A DNA stretch of 64,000 bases from the NCBI GenBank assembly GCA_950106755.1, contig OX467091.1, positions 27,607,538 through 27,671,537 of the forward strand, in the 5' to 3' direction. Positions 12,883-24,016 of this stretch are shown here, piece by piece. The notes below the pieces were generated by a model, which was given only the letters and a program-made list of their open reading frames with translations, made no database searches and was not told the DNA's origin. The number at the start of each line of letters is the position of its first letter. Position 1 is the stretch's first letter. The position numbers were made by a program, and so were the translations under genes. Source of the stretch: Climacium dendroides. Lineage: Eukaryota; Streptophyta; Bryopsida; Hypnales; Climaciaceae.

Positions 12883-13418
12883 TGCGGGATTCTGTCTCTA
12901 GGAGCGACCAACTTTATCACCACGTAAAATTTTCAGTATGTCGAAGGTTTTTCAAACTGTTTTATATGATCATGCACCACCATCAAATGCAGATGTATAT
13001 CCAACAGTGAGGAACAATCGTAGTATTCGTAGACTTGCAAATGCCCCCACAATAGAGCAACGGAACAAGTGGGAAAGTGCAAGGAATATCAAAGGCCAAA
13101 TCATAGGAGTGACCTTGCTTCCATTACCAGGTCTAGGTGCAATTGTATCATTGGAGACAGGAGTAGATGACAAAAAAAATGTGTATCGCATTACAATGGG
13201 TATGTTCCCTTCCTGCACATGTCCAGACTTTGTAAGTATGGTTGTATCTGCCATTGGAGGACGTCAGCAATATGTTAATTGCAAGCATTTGTACTACTTG
13301 TATCGATACTTCTGCAAGATGAGCATTGAGGATGACATTCATTCATGCACCAAGCTATAGTTTCAACGAGTTAAAGGTTCTCTTAGTTCGAGCGGGGATT
13401 ATTACTATTCCGGATTAG
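12883..13418 (+). pseudogene. SWIM-finger transposase gene, C-terminal fragment (right of CACTA insertion)
   Basis: This continues the frame broken at base 45 and aligns with 54482-55024. It has the zinc-binding SWIM pattern CTCPDF...NCKHLYYLY, and the conserved YPTVRNNRSIRRLANAPT and EQRNKWESA segments precede it. Decay is clear: a TAG at 12899-12901 replaces a Gln codon of the paralogue, and two bases are missing near 13341 relative to the paralogue, which shifts the last 30 codons. The ancestral stop would be 13416-13418. The SWIM domain is associated with DNA or protein binding in MuDR-type transposases. Confidence 0.85.
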
Positions 13419-13652
13419 GCACAAATATTTTTTTCTATGTACTTGAATTATATACTATGAATATGAAGTTCTAAACAATTGAATTGCAAAATATTGGTAT
13501 TTGTTTTCTTTTTTATGAAATGTCTGCTTTGTAGTTGTTGTATGGTTATAAAATTTTGTACTTCTCATTTTCTATGTACTTCTTCTTTGGGATGATGAAA
13601 CTGTTACCCATTTAAATAACTTCTATGTGAAGATGTGGTCACTCCATTAAGT

Positions 13653-13730
13653 TGAGAGTATATTAGCAAAATTGCGAGAGGTCTATGAGACTAGAATGAG
13701 GTGGCCCGGGTTCGAATCCCGTGAGGCTTC
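13653..13730 (+). other. tRNA-like / SINE-head sequence with A-box-like and B-box words
   Basis: TTAGCAAAATTGCGAGAG resembles a polymerase III A box, and GGTTCGAATCCC is a perfect B box, at roughly tRNA spacing. The cloverleaf cannot be closed: the 5' acceptor strand does not pair with the 3' side. It may be a decayed tRNA or the head of a tRNA-derived SINE. The rest of 13419-14035 is AT-rich without features. Confidence 0.35.
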
Positions 13731-14035
13731 TAATTATGCCAAGGTGCAATCCCTGTATTGAGCTAAAAGCAAAGCAATTGTAGTAGGATTATTATTTTTA
13801 TAGTTTATGGACATCACAAATGCAATCATTGAAGGGAACTGGTTAAACATGAAAGAAGTAATATTCTTTAATTTTGCCATATAAAAGAAATTACTAGCTT
13901 GAAAATGAAAACTTTGTGAAAAGCACGGTAATAGGGCAAGCGGTCATAGGACTCATAATTTTCCAAAAAAAAGTAAATAAATTTTAAGTCCAATTTTTTT
14001 TTAAATTTATTTTTAATTTAAAAATAATTAATTTT

Positions 14036-14105
14036 CAAGCTCCCTGCTCACGAGCTCCTCGCTCGCCACTCACAAGCTCGCATGCTAGCGTCGTTGGCTC
14101 TAAGA
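14036..14105 (+). repeat. GCTCACAAGCTC-rich 3' module, copy 1
   Basis: A C/T-biased block of GCTC, GCTCAC and ACAAGCTCGC words ending GCTAGCGTCGTTGGCTC, about 620 bp past the SWIM gene stop. It matches the block after the paralogue at 55405 and, in the same orientation relative to transcription, the blocks after genes A and B. Confidence 0.6.
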
Positions 14106-14229
14106 GTGATCATGACGGAGAGGTACATTTTGCTTTAGTAAATGTACTAGCACATTTTAGGACATGGTCACTTTTAATGACCGTTGCCTTTCAACTTAAA
14201 AAAATTCATAACTAATTACAAAAAGATTT

Positions 14230-14480
14230 AAAAAATATGAAAGAAATCAAGTCACCAAAAAAATATAAGGATAAAGGGCCTAACGTGCATTTCAAAATCT
14301 ACTCTACAATTTTTTAAATGAATCTTTAATGTGGTTTTTTCTCCAAGAGTTAGTGGATTTAAGGCTCATTTCCAAAAGCCCTCAACACTATGAAAGTCAA
14401 GTTTGTGATGGAAACTCTTGAATAAGAAAATCATAATCAATCATTTAGAAAAGTGGATTTTTGATGCTAAAGTTAGATTT
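14230..14480 (-). repeat. Dispersed repeat family R, copy on minus strand
   Basis: Contains, in reverse, the family words AAATGAGCCT, AATCTTGACTT-like, and GATTATGATTTTTCT. Other copies are at 16640, 19985 and 55895 (plus) and 59640 (minus). AT-rich and noncoding. Confidence 0.6.
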
Positions 14481-14489
14481 AAAATAGAC

Positions 14490-14494
<5 letters not shown>

Positions 14495-14548
<54 letters not shown>
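14495..14548. repeat. (TA)n microsatellite
   Basis: Uninterrupted TA dinucleotides, about 27 units. Confidence 0.97.
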
Positions 14549-14549
<1 letters not shown>

Positions 14550-14836
14550 TACTAAGAATAGCAACTTGGTTAAGTATTATTAGACTTAGAATCTCTATTC
14601 TCATAGATAATTTTCTTTCTTATTTAGTATTTAGGAAGCTTTAATTCATTTAATTAGGATTTGTTATGAGATTTCAATTTGTTTTCATCAATTTTTTTTG
14701 AGATTTCAACTTATGTCCTGTTATAAATTCTGAAAATTTCACTACATGCTATATTTATTTTATTTTATAATTAAATTTTAACAAATCTGACTCGAACATA
14801 GGGTATTCAAACTGATGAACTTCAATATGTATAAGA

Positions 14837-15110
14837 ACGGCCAGTTCGTTGTCCGCTCGTCCGTCGTCCGCCTGTCCGCTCGCCCGTCCTTTGTCCGTTC
14901 GCTATCCGTCTAACCGTCCGCCGCCTGCTGTCCGTCCGCCGCGCGGTTGGAGCGTCCATCTGCGGGCTCCGTCCGATGCAGTCGTCCGCAGTTCATCGAG
15001 GCCGTGCGATTGGATGCGCCGGGGCATATTGCCCGTCCGATCTGGCGGTCAGCCCGTTCACCCGTCGGATTCGGGCAGTGATGTCAGCATCGGCGGACGG
15101 TATAAAGAGG
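14837..15110 (+). promoter_or_regulatory. GTCCG-rich promoter-like block with TATAAAG, upstream of the gene at 15323
   Basis: About 260 bp of GTCCG/CGTCCG/GTCCGCC words end in TATAAAGAGG at 15101. The first ATG of the next gene lies 220 bp downstream. The same arrangement (GTCCG block, TATA, ORF) recurs before the kinase-like gene. This suggests a core promoter with an upstream motif array; it is inferred from position only. Confidence 0.5.
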
Positions 15111-15322
15111 GGCGCGGACGGCCCATTCCACACAGTTGTTTCCCTTGTGGAGTGGGCAGATCCAGCGCCAATTGGTATCTGTGAGCCCCTTCCGACTTGG
15201 AGCGTGAACAACTGTGAATGAATTAACTTAATTTTTTGTAATCTCTTCATCACCTTCTCAATTATAGAAATTGTAAACTTCTCACTCAAACATTGCATTC
15301 GGTGCGGAAAAGAAGGATTACC

Positions 15323-16375
15323 ATGGCTCCAAAAGGATTTCCCAATCCGCTGAAGAAGAGTACAAAGGAAAAATCACAAGACATGGATTGGGACGCCTAC
15401 TTCAACCACTTTTGTGTGGCTGAAGAGGGATGGCAATACGTGCCCAAAGCAGTATGGACTTGCACAACGTGTCGAGAGTATGTGAAAATGTCACACATTG
15501 CGAAACTCTGGCCAGCAGATAACACGGTTGTATTAGAGAGACAAATGAGACGGTGGGAAGGTCCCATGAACACTTGCAAGAGTGAACTTTTCAAGCAGAG
15601 ATACGAGGAGATTTGGGCATCTTGCGGTCTAGGTGCTTCCAAACCAAATATCATGAACTATTCCACCATGGTAATGATTTGGGCGGAGATTGTACTCCAG
15701 AAAGATGTGGATTGGCGTATGGTGCCTGCAAAGGACAAGAAGACCAAATTGAGCTGTGACAAGGCAGTGATAGACACCAATTGGGTTGGCCCAAGCGATT
15801 GCATGCCGGAGTGGTCTAATCGGGGTCAATTTGGATTTCCTCCGGAACCATTGCCAGATGCAGAGGACAATGATGATGATGACGAAGAAGACTTACCACC
15901 TCCACTTCCACTTCCACAAAGGCACGTACGTCGAGAAGAGCGCGAAGACTTGGACTTCCAAAATCAATTGCGAGAGGCAACAAGAAATAGTATTTTGGAT
16001 CAAGGTCGCCCGCGTCAACAACGGTCACCACCTCGTCATGATTGTGATGTGCGTTGCCCGCAATATGAAGGAGGAAGTTCGCATTTTAACCCTGGCCCCC
16101 ACGATGACTTCCAAAACATATTAAACATACGAGGAAGTCATGGAAGCACAAGGTTCACGAACTACAGTGGATCTCAATATGGTGGGTCGCAATTCTATCC
16201 AGGGACGGGAGGGCCGGATTCATATGGGCCTCGCGGAAGCTCATACTACACCGGCTCAAGCGAACGAGGGACAAGAGGGTCCGAGGCAAATGCATCACCT
16301 CCTCCACCTCCACCATTTGGAGGTCCATACTTCTACGATTACGGACAAGGAGGAGGGTCTGGCGGATATGGGTGA
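15323..16375 (+). CDS. Unrecognised 350-residue protein with acidic, Pro- and Gly/Tyr/Ser-rich C-terminal half
   Basis: An open frame starts at ATG in a good context (ACCATGG) and ends in TGA. Residues 1-190 look globular: aromatic-rich, with CTTC followed by further Cys residues, and GPMNTCKSELFKQRYEEIWAS. I do not recognise the fold. Residues about 195-215 are an Asp/Glu run followed by PPPLPLP. From about 230 the chain is low complexity, with RGS, GGSQ, YTGSS and GGPYFYDYGQGGG segments like RNA- or assembly-type disordered tails. It shares the GTCCG/TATA promoter layout with the kinase-like gene 1.4 kb downstream, so the two may belong to one mobile unit. No stops or frameshifts. Confidence 0.55.
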   Translation: MAPKGFPNPLKKSTKEKSQDMDWDAYFNHFCVAEEGWQYVPKAVWTCTTCREYVKMSHIAKLWPADNTVVLERQMRRWEGPMNTCKSELFKQRYEEIWASCGLGASKPNIMNYSTMVMIWAEIVLQKDVDWRMVPAKDKKTKLSCDKAVIDTNWVGPSDCMPEWSNRGQFGFPPEPLPDAEDNDDDDEEDLPPPLPLPQRHVRREEREDLDFQNQLREATRNSILDQGRPRQQRSPPRHDCDVRCPQYEGGSSHFNPGPHDDFQNILNIRGSHGSTRFTNYSGSQYGGSQFYPGTGGPDSYGPRGSSYYTGSSERGTRGSEANASPPPPPPFGGPYFYDYGQGGGSGGYG

Positions 16376-16639
16376 TCTGGTGGCTTCGGTCCCACACCCC
16401 AAGGTCGAAATGACAATAGTAGTTCGGATTCAGAATAGAGTATAATGTAGTTTAACTATTTAAGGGTAGAGTAGAAAATGTCTTTTGACTTATTCAGAGG
16501 TTATGGATTTACTATTATTGTTTAAATGTATTTTGGTGACCACTTTTGTGACCATTAGTGGTCAAGGATGTCACTATTTAAAACTTTGAACATGCACATC
16601 TATTGAACATGTTTAGTTGTAGTACCAAAAATCTCTTCT

Positions 16640-17060
16640 TGGAAATGCTTGACAGTGTTTTTTCTTTTTTAGATTTAGTGCAAGGGTACCGAATGCAATG
16701 TTGACTTTTTGTATTCTTTACCTACTCTTGGAAGTTGGAAATGAGATTGAAATGCAATTAGTTCTGGAGAATACATTAGAATCCAAATTCATTTGGAAGA
16801 ATTGTATAATAGTATTGTGGATTTTGATTAGCCCTAATGTAATTGGGCTTATACACATTAAGCCTTCCAATTTTTTGTGTCACGAAGTTCATAGGTTTGA
16901 CTTGCAAGAAATATTTGAACTCTTTTTTGCAATTTGAACACCCTCATAGGTAAACATTATAATTTTTAACTCCATAAGGGATATTGTTGTGCTTTCTTTT
17001 TTTCCATAATGTCTAGCATGTCTAGTTTGAATTTGTACGGTTAAAAACTTGAAATTCCAA
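16640..17060 (+). repeat. Dispersed repeat family R, plus copy
   Basis: Shows GTGCAAGGGTACC, GACTTTTTGTATT, GGAAATGAG and CTCCATAAGGGATATTGTTG in the family order, then GTCTAGTTTGAATTTGTA. It lies between the two GTCCG-promoter genes. Confidence 0.6.
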
Positions 17061-17275
17061 GAAAATGATAAATGTAATGAAAATATTGACATTTCTTCAG
17101 AAGTAAAAATTTCAAGAAATTGAAGAAAGTTGAGAAGAAACCTTGGGTCTATTTTTTTAATTATTAGGCATTCAAATGCCCAAATGCCCAATTCCTCCCA
17201 AACAAGAAGACCTACATGAAGCTTATTGAATGAAAAGGGGGAAAAATCACCCTAAAAATGAGACGGTAGAAATGA

Positions 17276-17600
17276 AGCGGACGATCTAAAAATCGCCCCC
17301 TCTGGACCGTCCGATCACGCAGACTGTCCGTCCGCCCGATTGGATGGGCCAGAGGGGGCGGACGGCCACCCCGTTCGCCCAATCGGATGGCCTCTATTTG
17401 ATCGTGCGGACCGGATGAGGCGTCCACCAACCCTAGACCGTCCGATCGGACGGCCAAAAAGAGGCAGACGGCCAATCCGTCCGCCCGTTCGAATGGACTA
17501 GATGGAACGGCCGATCGGACGGCCTCCGTCCGTTGTTGGACTGGAATGAGGCCGTCCGCCTCATATAAGAGAAGCAGACGGACCGTCCGCTCTCACTTTT
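17276..17600 (+). promoter_or_regulatory. GTCCG/CGGACG-rich block with TATA box before the kinase-like gene
   Basis: Many CCGTCCG, GGACGG and GATCGGACGG words occur in both orientations, then CATATAAGAGA at about 17562. The ORF begins at 17753. It parallels the block at 14837, although the words here are arranged more symmetrically. Confidence 0.5.
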
Positions 17601-17752
17601 GCCTTCCCCTTGCATGCAAGAGAGAGCGGAGAGCTTAGTGGTTTGAGCTCCATTGGCTCCTTTCTTTGGGTGGATAAGAGTCTAATATTTGGAGTAACTC
17701 TTGCCAATTTTTTTTAAAACTTTGACGTTCATCATTCTACCGGATTATCAAC

Positions 17753-19157
17753 ATGCCGAGGGCGAAGAAGGCTTCCAAGGAGCCGAAGGGAAAAGAAGAA
17801 GCCCCCTCTATTCAGTGGACAAGGGAGAATCCCTCAGAGAGTTGCAAAGCATTCTTAATTGAATTGATTGTGAAGTTTTATAAGACAGAGACTACAGTGT
17901 CTCTTGACACTAAATATGTGCGATATGAAGAGGACTGCATCGAGAAATTCTTCGTGGATATGAGGCAGAGGATGTTGGACGCCTTGCACGTATCGTAGTG
18001 GATTCATGAAACGGAGAAGAAGAATTTCCCCAACTTTCTTGACAGCAAGGTGCATGATGCATTATGGAATGCTTCGGTCATTTTGGATAAATATTGGAGG
18101 AAGAAATGCGGAAATGATGAAGCCTTCGAGCATGTCATTATGAAAGCGGATTTATTCACCAAAAGGTGCCAACCATTTAGGAAGAGGCAGAATAGAGCAG
18201 GATCAAGTGGTTGGTGGATGAGCAAGCCTAGAATGAACCAAGCACAAAATACACGTCGCCTTCTAATAGCCCTTTCGGAAGCGGCCATGGTGATTCCCGT
18301 AAATAACAAAATCATGCGGGGTGGCTATGCTACAATTCGGAGAGTGCGAATAGAAGGATGTGCGGAGATTCATCCATCATGGGAGTTTGCAGCAAAGATG
18401 TCTCTCCAAAAAGGTGAACGACCTGCTTTTGCAAAGATGGAACACAATACTGAGACTATGGCAGTAAGGATTCCGCATGCTGGAGTAATACGTTAATTTG
18501 CAGTGCACTCCAAAAAGAATGAAGGATACTCATTCTGGTGGAACGGCGGTACATTGCGTGAAATGATGCGTCGGGATGACGACTGTCTAGACAACATAGC
18601 CCTTCGAGTGCTGTATGAGCTGCGTATAACAGAAGAAGAAATCATTGCTGCTAAAAATTTGAAGCGATTTAGAGCCAAACGCGTGGAGCTTGTATGGGCA
18701 TTACTGCACATCATGAATGCGGTGCACACCGTTGGACATCTCTACAACGACATTTCTCCGGACAACATCATGTTTCATTTTCCTGAAGATGAGTCTCGGG
18801 TTTACATTGGAGTTTGTGATTGGGGGATGACTACAGTGATGAGCGAGCCCATGAAGTCGTTGTATACATTCACATCAACAGCTGAAAAGGACGAAGCTAT
18901 AAAGATGAGGTGGTGGGTGGATCCCACTATTACCTATGTACACGGAAGAGATGTGGATGTGCAAAACATCCCTTCTCTTTCCATGCAATCCGAACAATAT
19001 GTTGTTGCTAAATTAGCTAAACGGATCAGTAGGCAGTGCATGTCGGAGGCGTATCACAAGTTGCAACGTGAATCAAGTAGCTCACACGTCAAGTACCTCC
19101 ATCCACAATTTGCACAGGTGTTTGATACTTACTTGAAGCGTGTTCAGAACGAAGAGA
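17753..19157 (+). pseudogene. Protein-kinase-like gene, two in-frame stops
   Basis: One frame runs from the ATG for about 468 codons. N-terminal residues 1-180 are Lys-rich and unrecognised. The kinase domain starts near residue 185. It has a glycine loop (RGGYATIRRV), an Ala-x-Lys (EFAAKMS) suited to ATP binding, a catalytic loop YNDISPDNIM with Asp and Asn in place, and DWG where DFG is usual. So the catalytic residues are kept. A TAG at 17996-17998 and a TAA at 18494-18496 interrupt conserved-looking sequence and are one C-to-T step from Gln codons. The natural C-terminus was displaced by the CACTA MITE. Without the MITE the frame would continue about 17 codons into 19375-19428 (TLAQVIFDYSTSFN, then TAG). 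The current end is a MITE-derived tail at 19204. Confidence 0.65.
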
Positions 19158-19371
19158 CACTACAAGAAAAGCAGTCCGAAATGACAAAAACTGGTCCGAA
19201 ATGACAGAAATCAGCTAGTCCTAATCTACAAAAAATTGACAGTTTTTTGTCAATTTAGGCTATTTTCTATAGATTAGGACAGTTTTTGTCATTTCGAACT
19301 GAAATTTGTCAAATGTTTGTAGATTAGGACTAGCTGATTTCTGTCATTTCGGACGTGTTTCTCTTGTAGTG
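19158..19371. mobile_element. CACTA-type MITE, 214 bp
   Basis: Ends are CACTACAAGAAAAGCAG and the reverse complement of CTCTTGTAGTG, with AGA duplicated at 19155-19157 and 19372-19374. TCCGAAATGAC(A) words and CTAGTCCTAATCTACA/TGTAGATTAGGACTAG arms make it almost a single foldback. It has no coding capacity and inserted in the last codons of the kinase-like ORF. Confidence 0.92.
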
Positions 19372-19984
19372 AGAGTACTTTGGCACAAGTCATCTTCGAT
19401 TATAGTACTTCATTCAACTAGCCTATTCCAGATGAACACTTCCGTGGTTCATATTGAAGTTCAAGAATAGTTTATATAACTATATAGGCTGGTAGTATGC
19501 ATAGATGCCAAGTAGTATGTATGCGAATTACATAGTTGCATAGCATATGTGCACCATTTTGATTTTTAATTTAAGACCAATGAATGCCAATGTAGTTGGA
19601 CTTTTATGTGCCTTTGTAATTGACGAGGATATTTTAATTGATAATGATTTTTAAAGTGTGTGAATTGTCCCTATCTTTTCTCATTGTTGGTTTGCAATTT
19701 TGCATAGAAAAGTCTAAAACCCTACAATTACGGAAATTGTGATTTTTTAAGTTGGTATTTGCAAGATTGGAAAGTTTTTGTTTTAAATTGAATGTCTTCC
19801 AATTGTTCAATTTGCCATGTATGGTTGAAGATATTCAATTGGACAATGTATTATGTATAATTGTAAATTGTCTTCTAGATTCTAGAAGCATGTTTTATTT
19901 GTTTGCTATCAATGGTGTGTTGTTAATTTTTTTAATGCAACGGGTTTGTCGGCTTCATTAAGATGTTAAAAAAAAATAGTAATT

Positions 19985-20640
19985 ACCCCCTAAATGCTTG
20001 AGGTACCAAAATATTAAATATGGTGTTTGCAAAACTTTGAAGTTCAGTAAAACCTAACTATTTTTCATCATTTTAGTGAGCTAATAATTTAGGGAAATTC
20101 TTTTTGAAGTCTACTTTTGGATCCAGAAGTCCGATCTTGCAATTAAAGGACAATGATTTTTCTAAAAGAGTTATTATGCAAGGGTACCTTGTGCAATCTT
20201 GACTTTTCTTTTGTATTAAGAGCTTTTGGAAATGAGCCTCAAATACAGTAGATCTTGGAGGAAAATTCACATTGAAAATTCATATTAAAAAATTATAGAG
20301 TAAATTTTGTAAAGCCGTAAATTGATTGGGGTAGTGCAAGTTTGGCCCATTAACCTCATATTCTTTGGGTCCCCAACATTTTAGATTTGCCTTGCCAAAA
20401 AGGCTTCAACTTTTTTTTGCGATTTTAACAGCATCATAGTCAAATGTTATAATCTTTCACTCTACAAGTGATATTGTTGTGCTTTCTTTTCCTATGCAAT
20501 CTTTAACAAGTCTAGTTTGAATTTGTATGGTTACAATTCCAAAAAAATTGATACATCTTACCAAAATGTGGGCTCTTTGTTCAATTTAGAGCAAATTAGA
20601 GGAAGTTGAAATTTGAAAACAAGGCTTGGGCATGTAGGGG
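19985..20640 (+). repeat. Dispersed repeat family R, longest plus copy
   Basis: Runs from ATTTGCAAAACTTTGAAG through GCAAGGGTACCTTGTGC, GAAATGAGCCTCAAAT, AGTGATATTGTTGTGC and TCTAGTTTGAATTTGTA. It is colinear with the copy at 55895. The flanks 19372-19985 and 20640-21000 are AT-rich with nothing recognised. Confidence 0.65.
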
Positions 20641-21004
20641 TTACAACATCCTATGGTTATTTGGATGATTGAATTTGTTTGAACCATCAACCATTGTTTT
20701 TTTGGGCCAATTGAAGGCCCAAATGCCTAAAAAACAAATGGACTCACCAAATCTATAGGTTAAATTTCAAGAAAAATTGGATGATAATGCCAAATTGCTC
20801 GAATTTGAAAGAAAAAAAAATTGGATGAAATTGTGCACATCATATGTAACTCATCTAAATATGTGGATGAAAAGATAATTCTATCCAAAATATAAATGAA
20901 TACTAAAAAATTTAGTAACATTATTTTGTCATATATTGCCACTTTAGCAATTCTCCAAAAATTGGAAAAAAACCCATGGTTTCATCCCTACACCGAAGTT
21001 TACC

Positions 21005-21215
21005 CCATTTTCCACCCGATGCCCCGATCGGACGACCCCACACCGACTCGTCTGCCCCGTCCGCCTTCCTGTTCAGCTCCCCATCCGCCCTCCCGTCCGC
21101 CCCGTCCGCCTTGTCCGCCCCGTCTACTGGACGGGGACGGTTGGAACGTCCTATGTCGGCGGACGTTCGGGAACCAGCAGACGTAGACGCTGGATGTTTG
21201 TCCGGACGTCCATGT
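21005..21215 (+). repeat. GTCCG-rich block without an adjacent gene
   Basis: CCGTCCGCC, CCGCCCCGTCC and GGACGTTCGG words resemble the promoter blocks at 14837 and 17276, but no TATA box or downstream ORF follows. It may be the remnant of a lost third gene of that family. Confidence 0.45.
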
Positions 21216-21289
21216 AATCCTAGGCCAAATGGGGTGTTTGTCCTTAGTTCATTACTGAAATTTTTTACTTTTTTTCTCACATAAAAACA

Positions 21290-22970
21290 AGCGATAGAAA
21301 TGGCGAGAGCAATTGAAAATATATTTTTTCAACAAACTAAGTGTGAATTTCTTATGAATTTTTGAAGTGCTCAGCCCATCATGGCCTAAAAGCCCCTAAA
21401 TCCTCCATAACCAACAAAAATTATACCTATAATACTCATCTTACTCACGTAATGCAGTCAAAATATTTTCTAACATGGAAGGTCTGAAAAAGTCACTTTT
21501 CACAGTGAATTAACTCTAAAATGCTGGAAGTTCCTATTGCAGTCCCTAATCACCCCATTCCATTTAGCTATGACATTGATTGCAGTCAGAATCTAAAAAT
21601 CTGGAAGAAAATTGTAATGGGTTCATTCCTAGGGGTCCGTAATGGGTAAAAGGTCCTTAATGGGTTGTTCTACCTTATATGCTTGCCCCAAAAAATAGCA
21701 AATGCAACCAATGAACAAATGAAACGACAAGCCACTCTAGACAAGGCGGATTTTTCCTAAATTAAACATTTATTAAAAATTTATCACTCATACTCATTTG
21801 GTCTACATGGGTGGAATGCTAAAAATGTGCTCTCTGTACCGAGAGGTACTTAGTGTGAAAAATACTCATGCATTTCTAAACCTTAAATTCTTTTTTATAG
21901 CTAAATTTTTTTCATTTCCAGTTTTTTTTTCATTTTCTTTAATATTTCATTTGCTATTCATCATCTTATTTCAATCATTTGGACATTTTTAAGCCATTTT
22001 GTAGAACTTACCAAATTTTGGTTCTTAATGTGAATAAAATCGATCATGATAGTGAACCATCTCACTTATTCAATAGCCTAAAATCATCCACATGGGATGT
22101 TAGTTCCTCATCACAAAAAGTTAATTCCATTTCAACACCCATGTGCAGTGCTTTAGAGCCTTTTGTAGGGGTGGTTCTTAATGCCTGAACCATTTTAGAG
22201 CCTCCCCCTATAAGCTTGGCCCAGAAGTTAAGTAGCCACTACAATGAATTATTGCATCCAAGATGGCCATCATAAAACCTTAAACGGTGATTTCAAAAAC
22301 TAAAGCACTTATAAAATTACTATTAATACACAATTTAGGAAGTTATAAATGAATTTAACCACTTAGAAGAGACCATTCTATTTTGCGTAGTACACTATTT
22401 TGACTACCATTCTATCTTTGTAAATGACTACACCCTTTTGGAATTGAAATGTTTCATTCTAAAAACGAAATCAATTTTAGTAGTATATTTTGGACTTATT
22501 ATTTAAGATGCTAGTATGCTTAAGTCTTTAGTTCTTGTTAATTAGCCCCTAACCATGTTATGAATTAGGTGGGTATTAAGAGAACTATGGATCTACTACT
22601 ACTTTAGGTTGCATCTCATAACTCACAAGTCTTCAAATTTTGCAATTAATTCTGATTTTTGTTGTTGTGGTCCACTTTTGAATCATACCCAAATAAATGA
22701 TTATGGCACATTAAGTCATGTTAAGCACTGAACCAAAAATATTATCAATGAGGAGGAGCTCATTTTTACGCTATGCTTACATGATTCATAATGACCTATT
22801 TATTTTTGGTGTTTTTGGTTATTATTCTGGTTATTATATATTTAAGAAAAGGAGAAATTTAGAAGTGAAATATCTTATTTACACCACATTTTTTGGGTTT
22901 AAATGCCCACAACGTAGAACATACCCCTAATTATATTATATTATCCAAAGCATGAACCTTTATCTTTAAC
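21290..22970. other. AT-rich stretch, no gene seen
   Basis: Only short chance ORFs and homopolymer runs. I see no repeat family, terminal repeats or conserved motif. Confidence 0.6.
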
Positions 22971-22974
22971 CCAA

Positions 22975-23590
22975 GACTCCATCTCTTCCCTAAAAAATGG
23001 CAAATGAATTGAGCAATACTATCTCCCCATTTCTTTTCATCGCTATGGTATTCCAACACACTTACATAAAGAAAATAATGGGAGAGTAATTGAGCAATAT
23101 TATCTCCCCATTTTTCTTCATTCCTTTGGTATTTCATCACACGTATATCACAAAATGGCAGATACATTGAGGAACACTATTTCCCCATTTTTTTCATTGC
23201 TACATTATTCCACCACACTTGCATGAAGAAATGGGAGAGTAATTGAGCAATACTATCTCCCCATCTTTTTCCATTCCTCAAGTATTCCACCACACATATG
23301 TGAATAAATGGCAAATAAATTGAGCAACAATATTTCCTCTTTGTTTCTCATTGCTTTGTTATTCCACCACCCTTGCATGAAAAAATGGGAGAATAATTGA
23401 CAAACGTGCATTTCAAGTATTACACCAAATGTGCATGTATAAATAGCAAATAAATTCAACAATACTATTTTTTTTCTTCATTGCTACGTTATTCCACCAA
23501 ACCTACATGAAGAAATAAAAGAGTCTCTCCTTTTTTGATCATCATTGCGACATTCTCCCATATTTGCATGAAGAAATGACAGAAGCATAC
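22975..23590 (+). repeat. Tandem array, about eight units of about 78 bp
   Basis: Units share AATGGGAGAGTAATTGAGCA, TACTATCTCCCCAT, TTTTCATTGCTA and GTATTCCACCACAC, alternating between GGGAGAG and GGCAAAT versions. This suggests a two-unit higher-order period of about 155 bp. The last two units are degenerate. Confidence 0.85.
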
Positions 23591-23637
23591 CCCTTGAACC
23601 CTAAAACCTTTAAAATATTGAAAACCCATTTGTCATA

Positions 23638-23661
23638 CCCTAAACCCTAAACCCTAACCCT
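23638..23661 (+). repeat. Interstitial plant-type telomere motif (CCCTAAA)n
   Basis: CCCTAAACCCTAAACCCTAA, slightly over three units, in a degenerate neighbourhood of CCCTGAA/CCCTAA words. A shorter run occurs at 58778-58796. Confidence 0.85.
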
Positions 23662-23742
23662 CTAAAAATTCATAGCCTCAAAACCCTGAATCCTAGAACC
23701 CAAAAATGGACTTGACAAAAAATAAGCCAACAAAAAAGGCCT

Positions 23743-24016
23743 AAAAATACTGAGCAATCGATGGGCACACGACCCGAGAAGTCAACCTAGTGGAACTACA
23801 ACAAAGAATTCTATGTAGGGACAAGCTTTTTTTGGAAAATGCATTGGTGGAGCCACATCTTTCTTGTAGAAAGCTGGCAAAAAATACTAAGCAACCGATG
23901 GGCACAGGACCCCAGAAGGCAATCTACCGGAACTAGAGCAAACAATTATGTGTATGGACAAGTTTTTTTTGGAAAATGCATTGGTGGAGACACATCTTTC
24001 TTGTAGAAAGCTGACA
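23743..24016 (+). repeat. Direct duplication, two units of about 137 bp
   Basis: Each unit runs from AAAAATACTRAGCAAYCG through GGAAAATGCATTGGTGGAG to TTCTTGTAGAAAGCTG. The units abut and differ at scattered positions. No coding content. Confidence 0.8.

Noticed and set aside
1118..19204. Non-standard genetic code (TAA/TAG read as Gln), suggested by in-frame TAG and TAA in several genes
   Set aside because: In-frame TGA codons occur just as freely at Arg or Trp sites, and several frames end at TAG or TAA where homologues end. Decay by C-to-T changes explains all three stops.
22975..23590. CRISPR-like array of regularly spaced repeats
   Set aside because: The units are contiguous and similar throughout with no unique spacers, and the DNA is eukaryotic.
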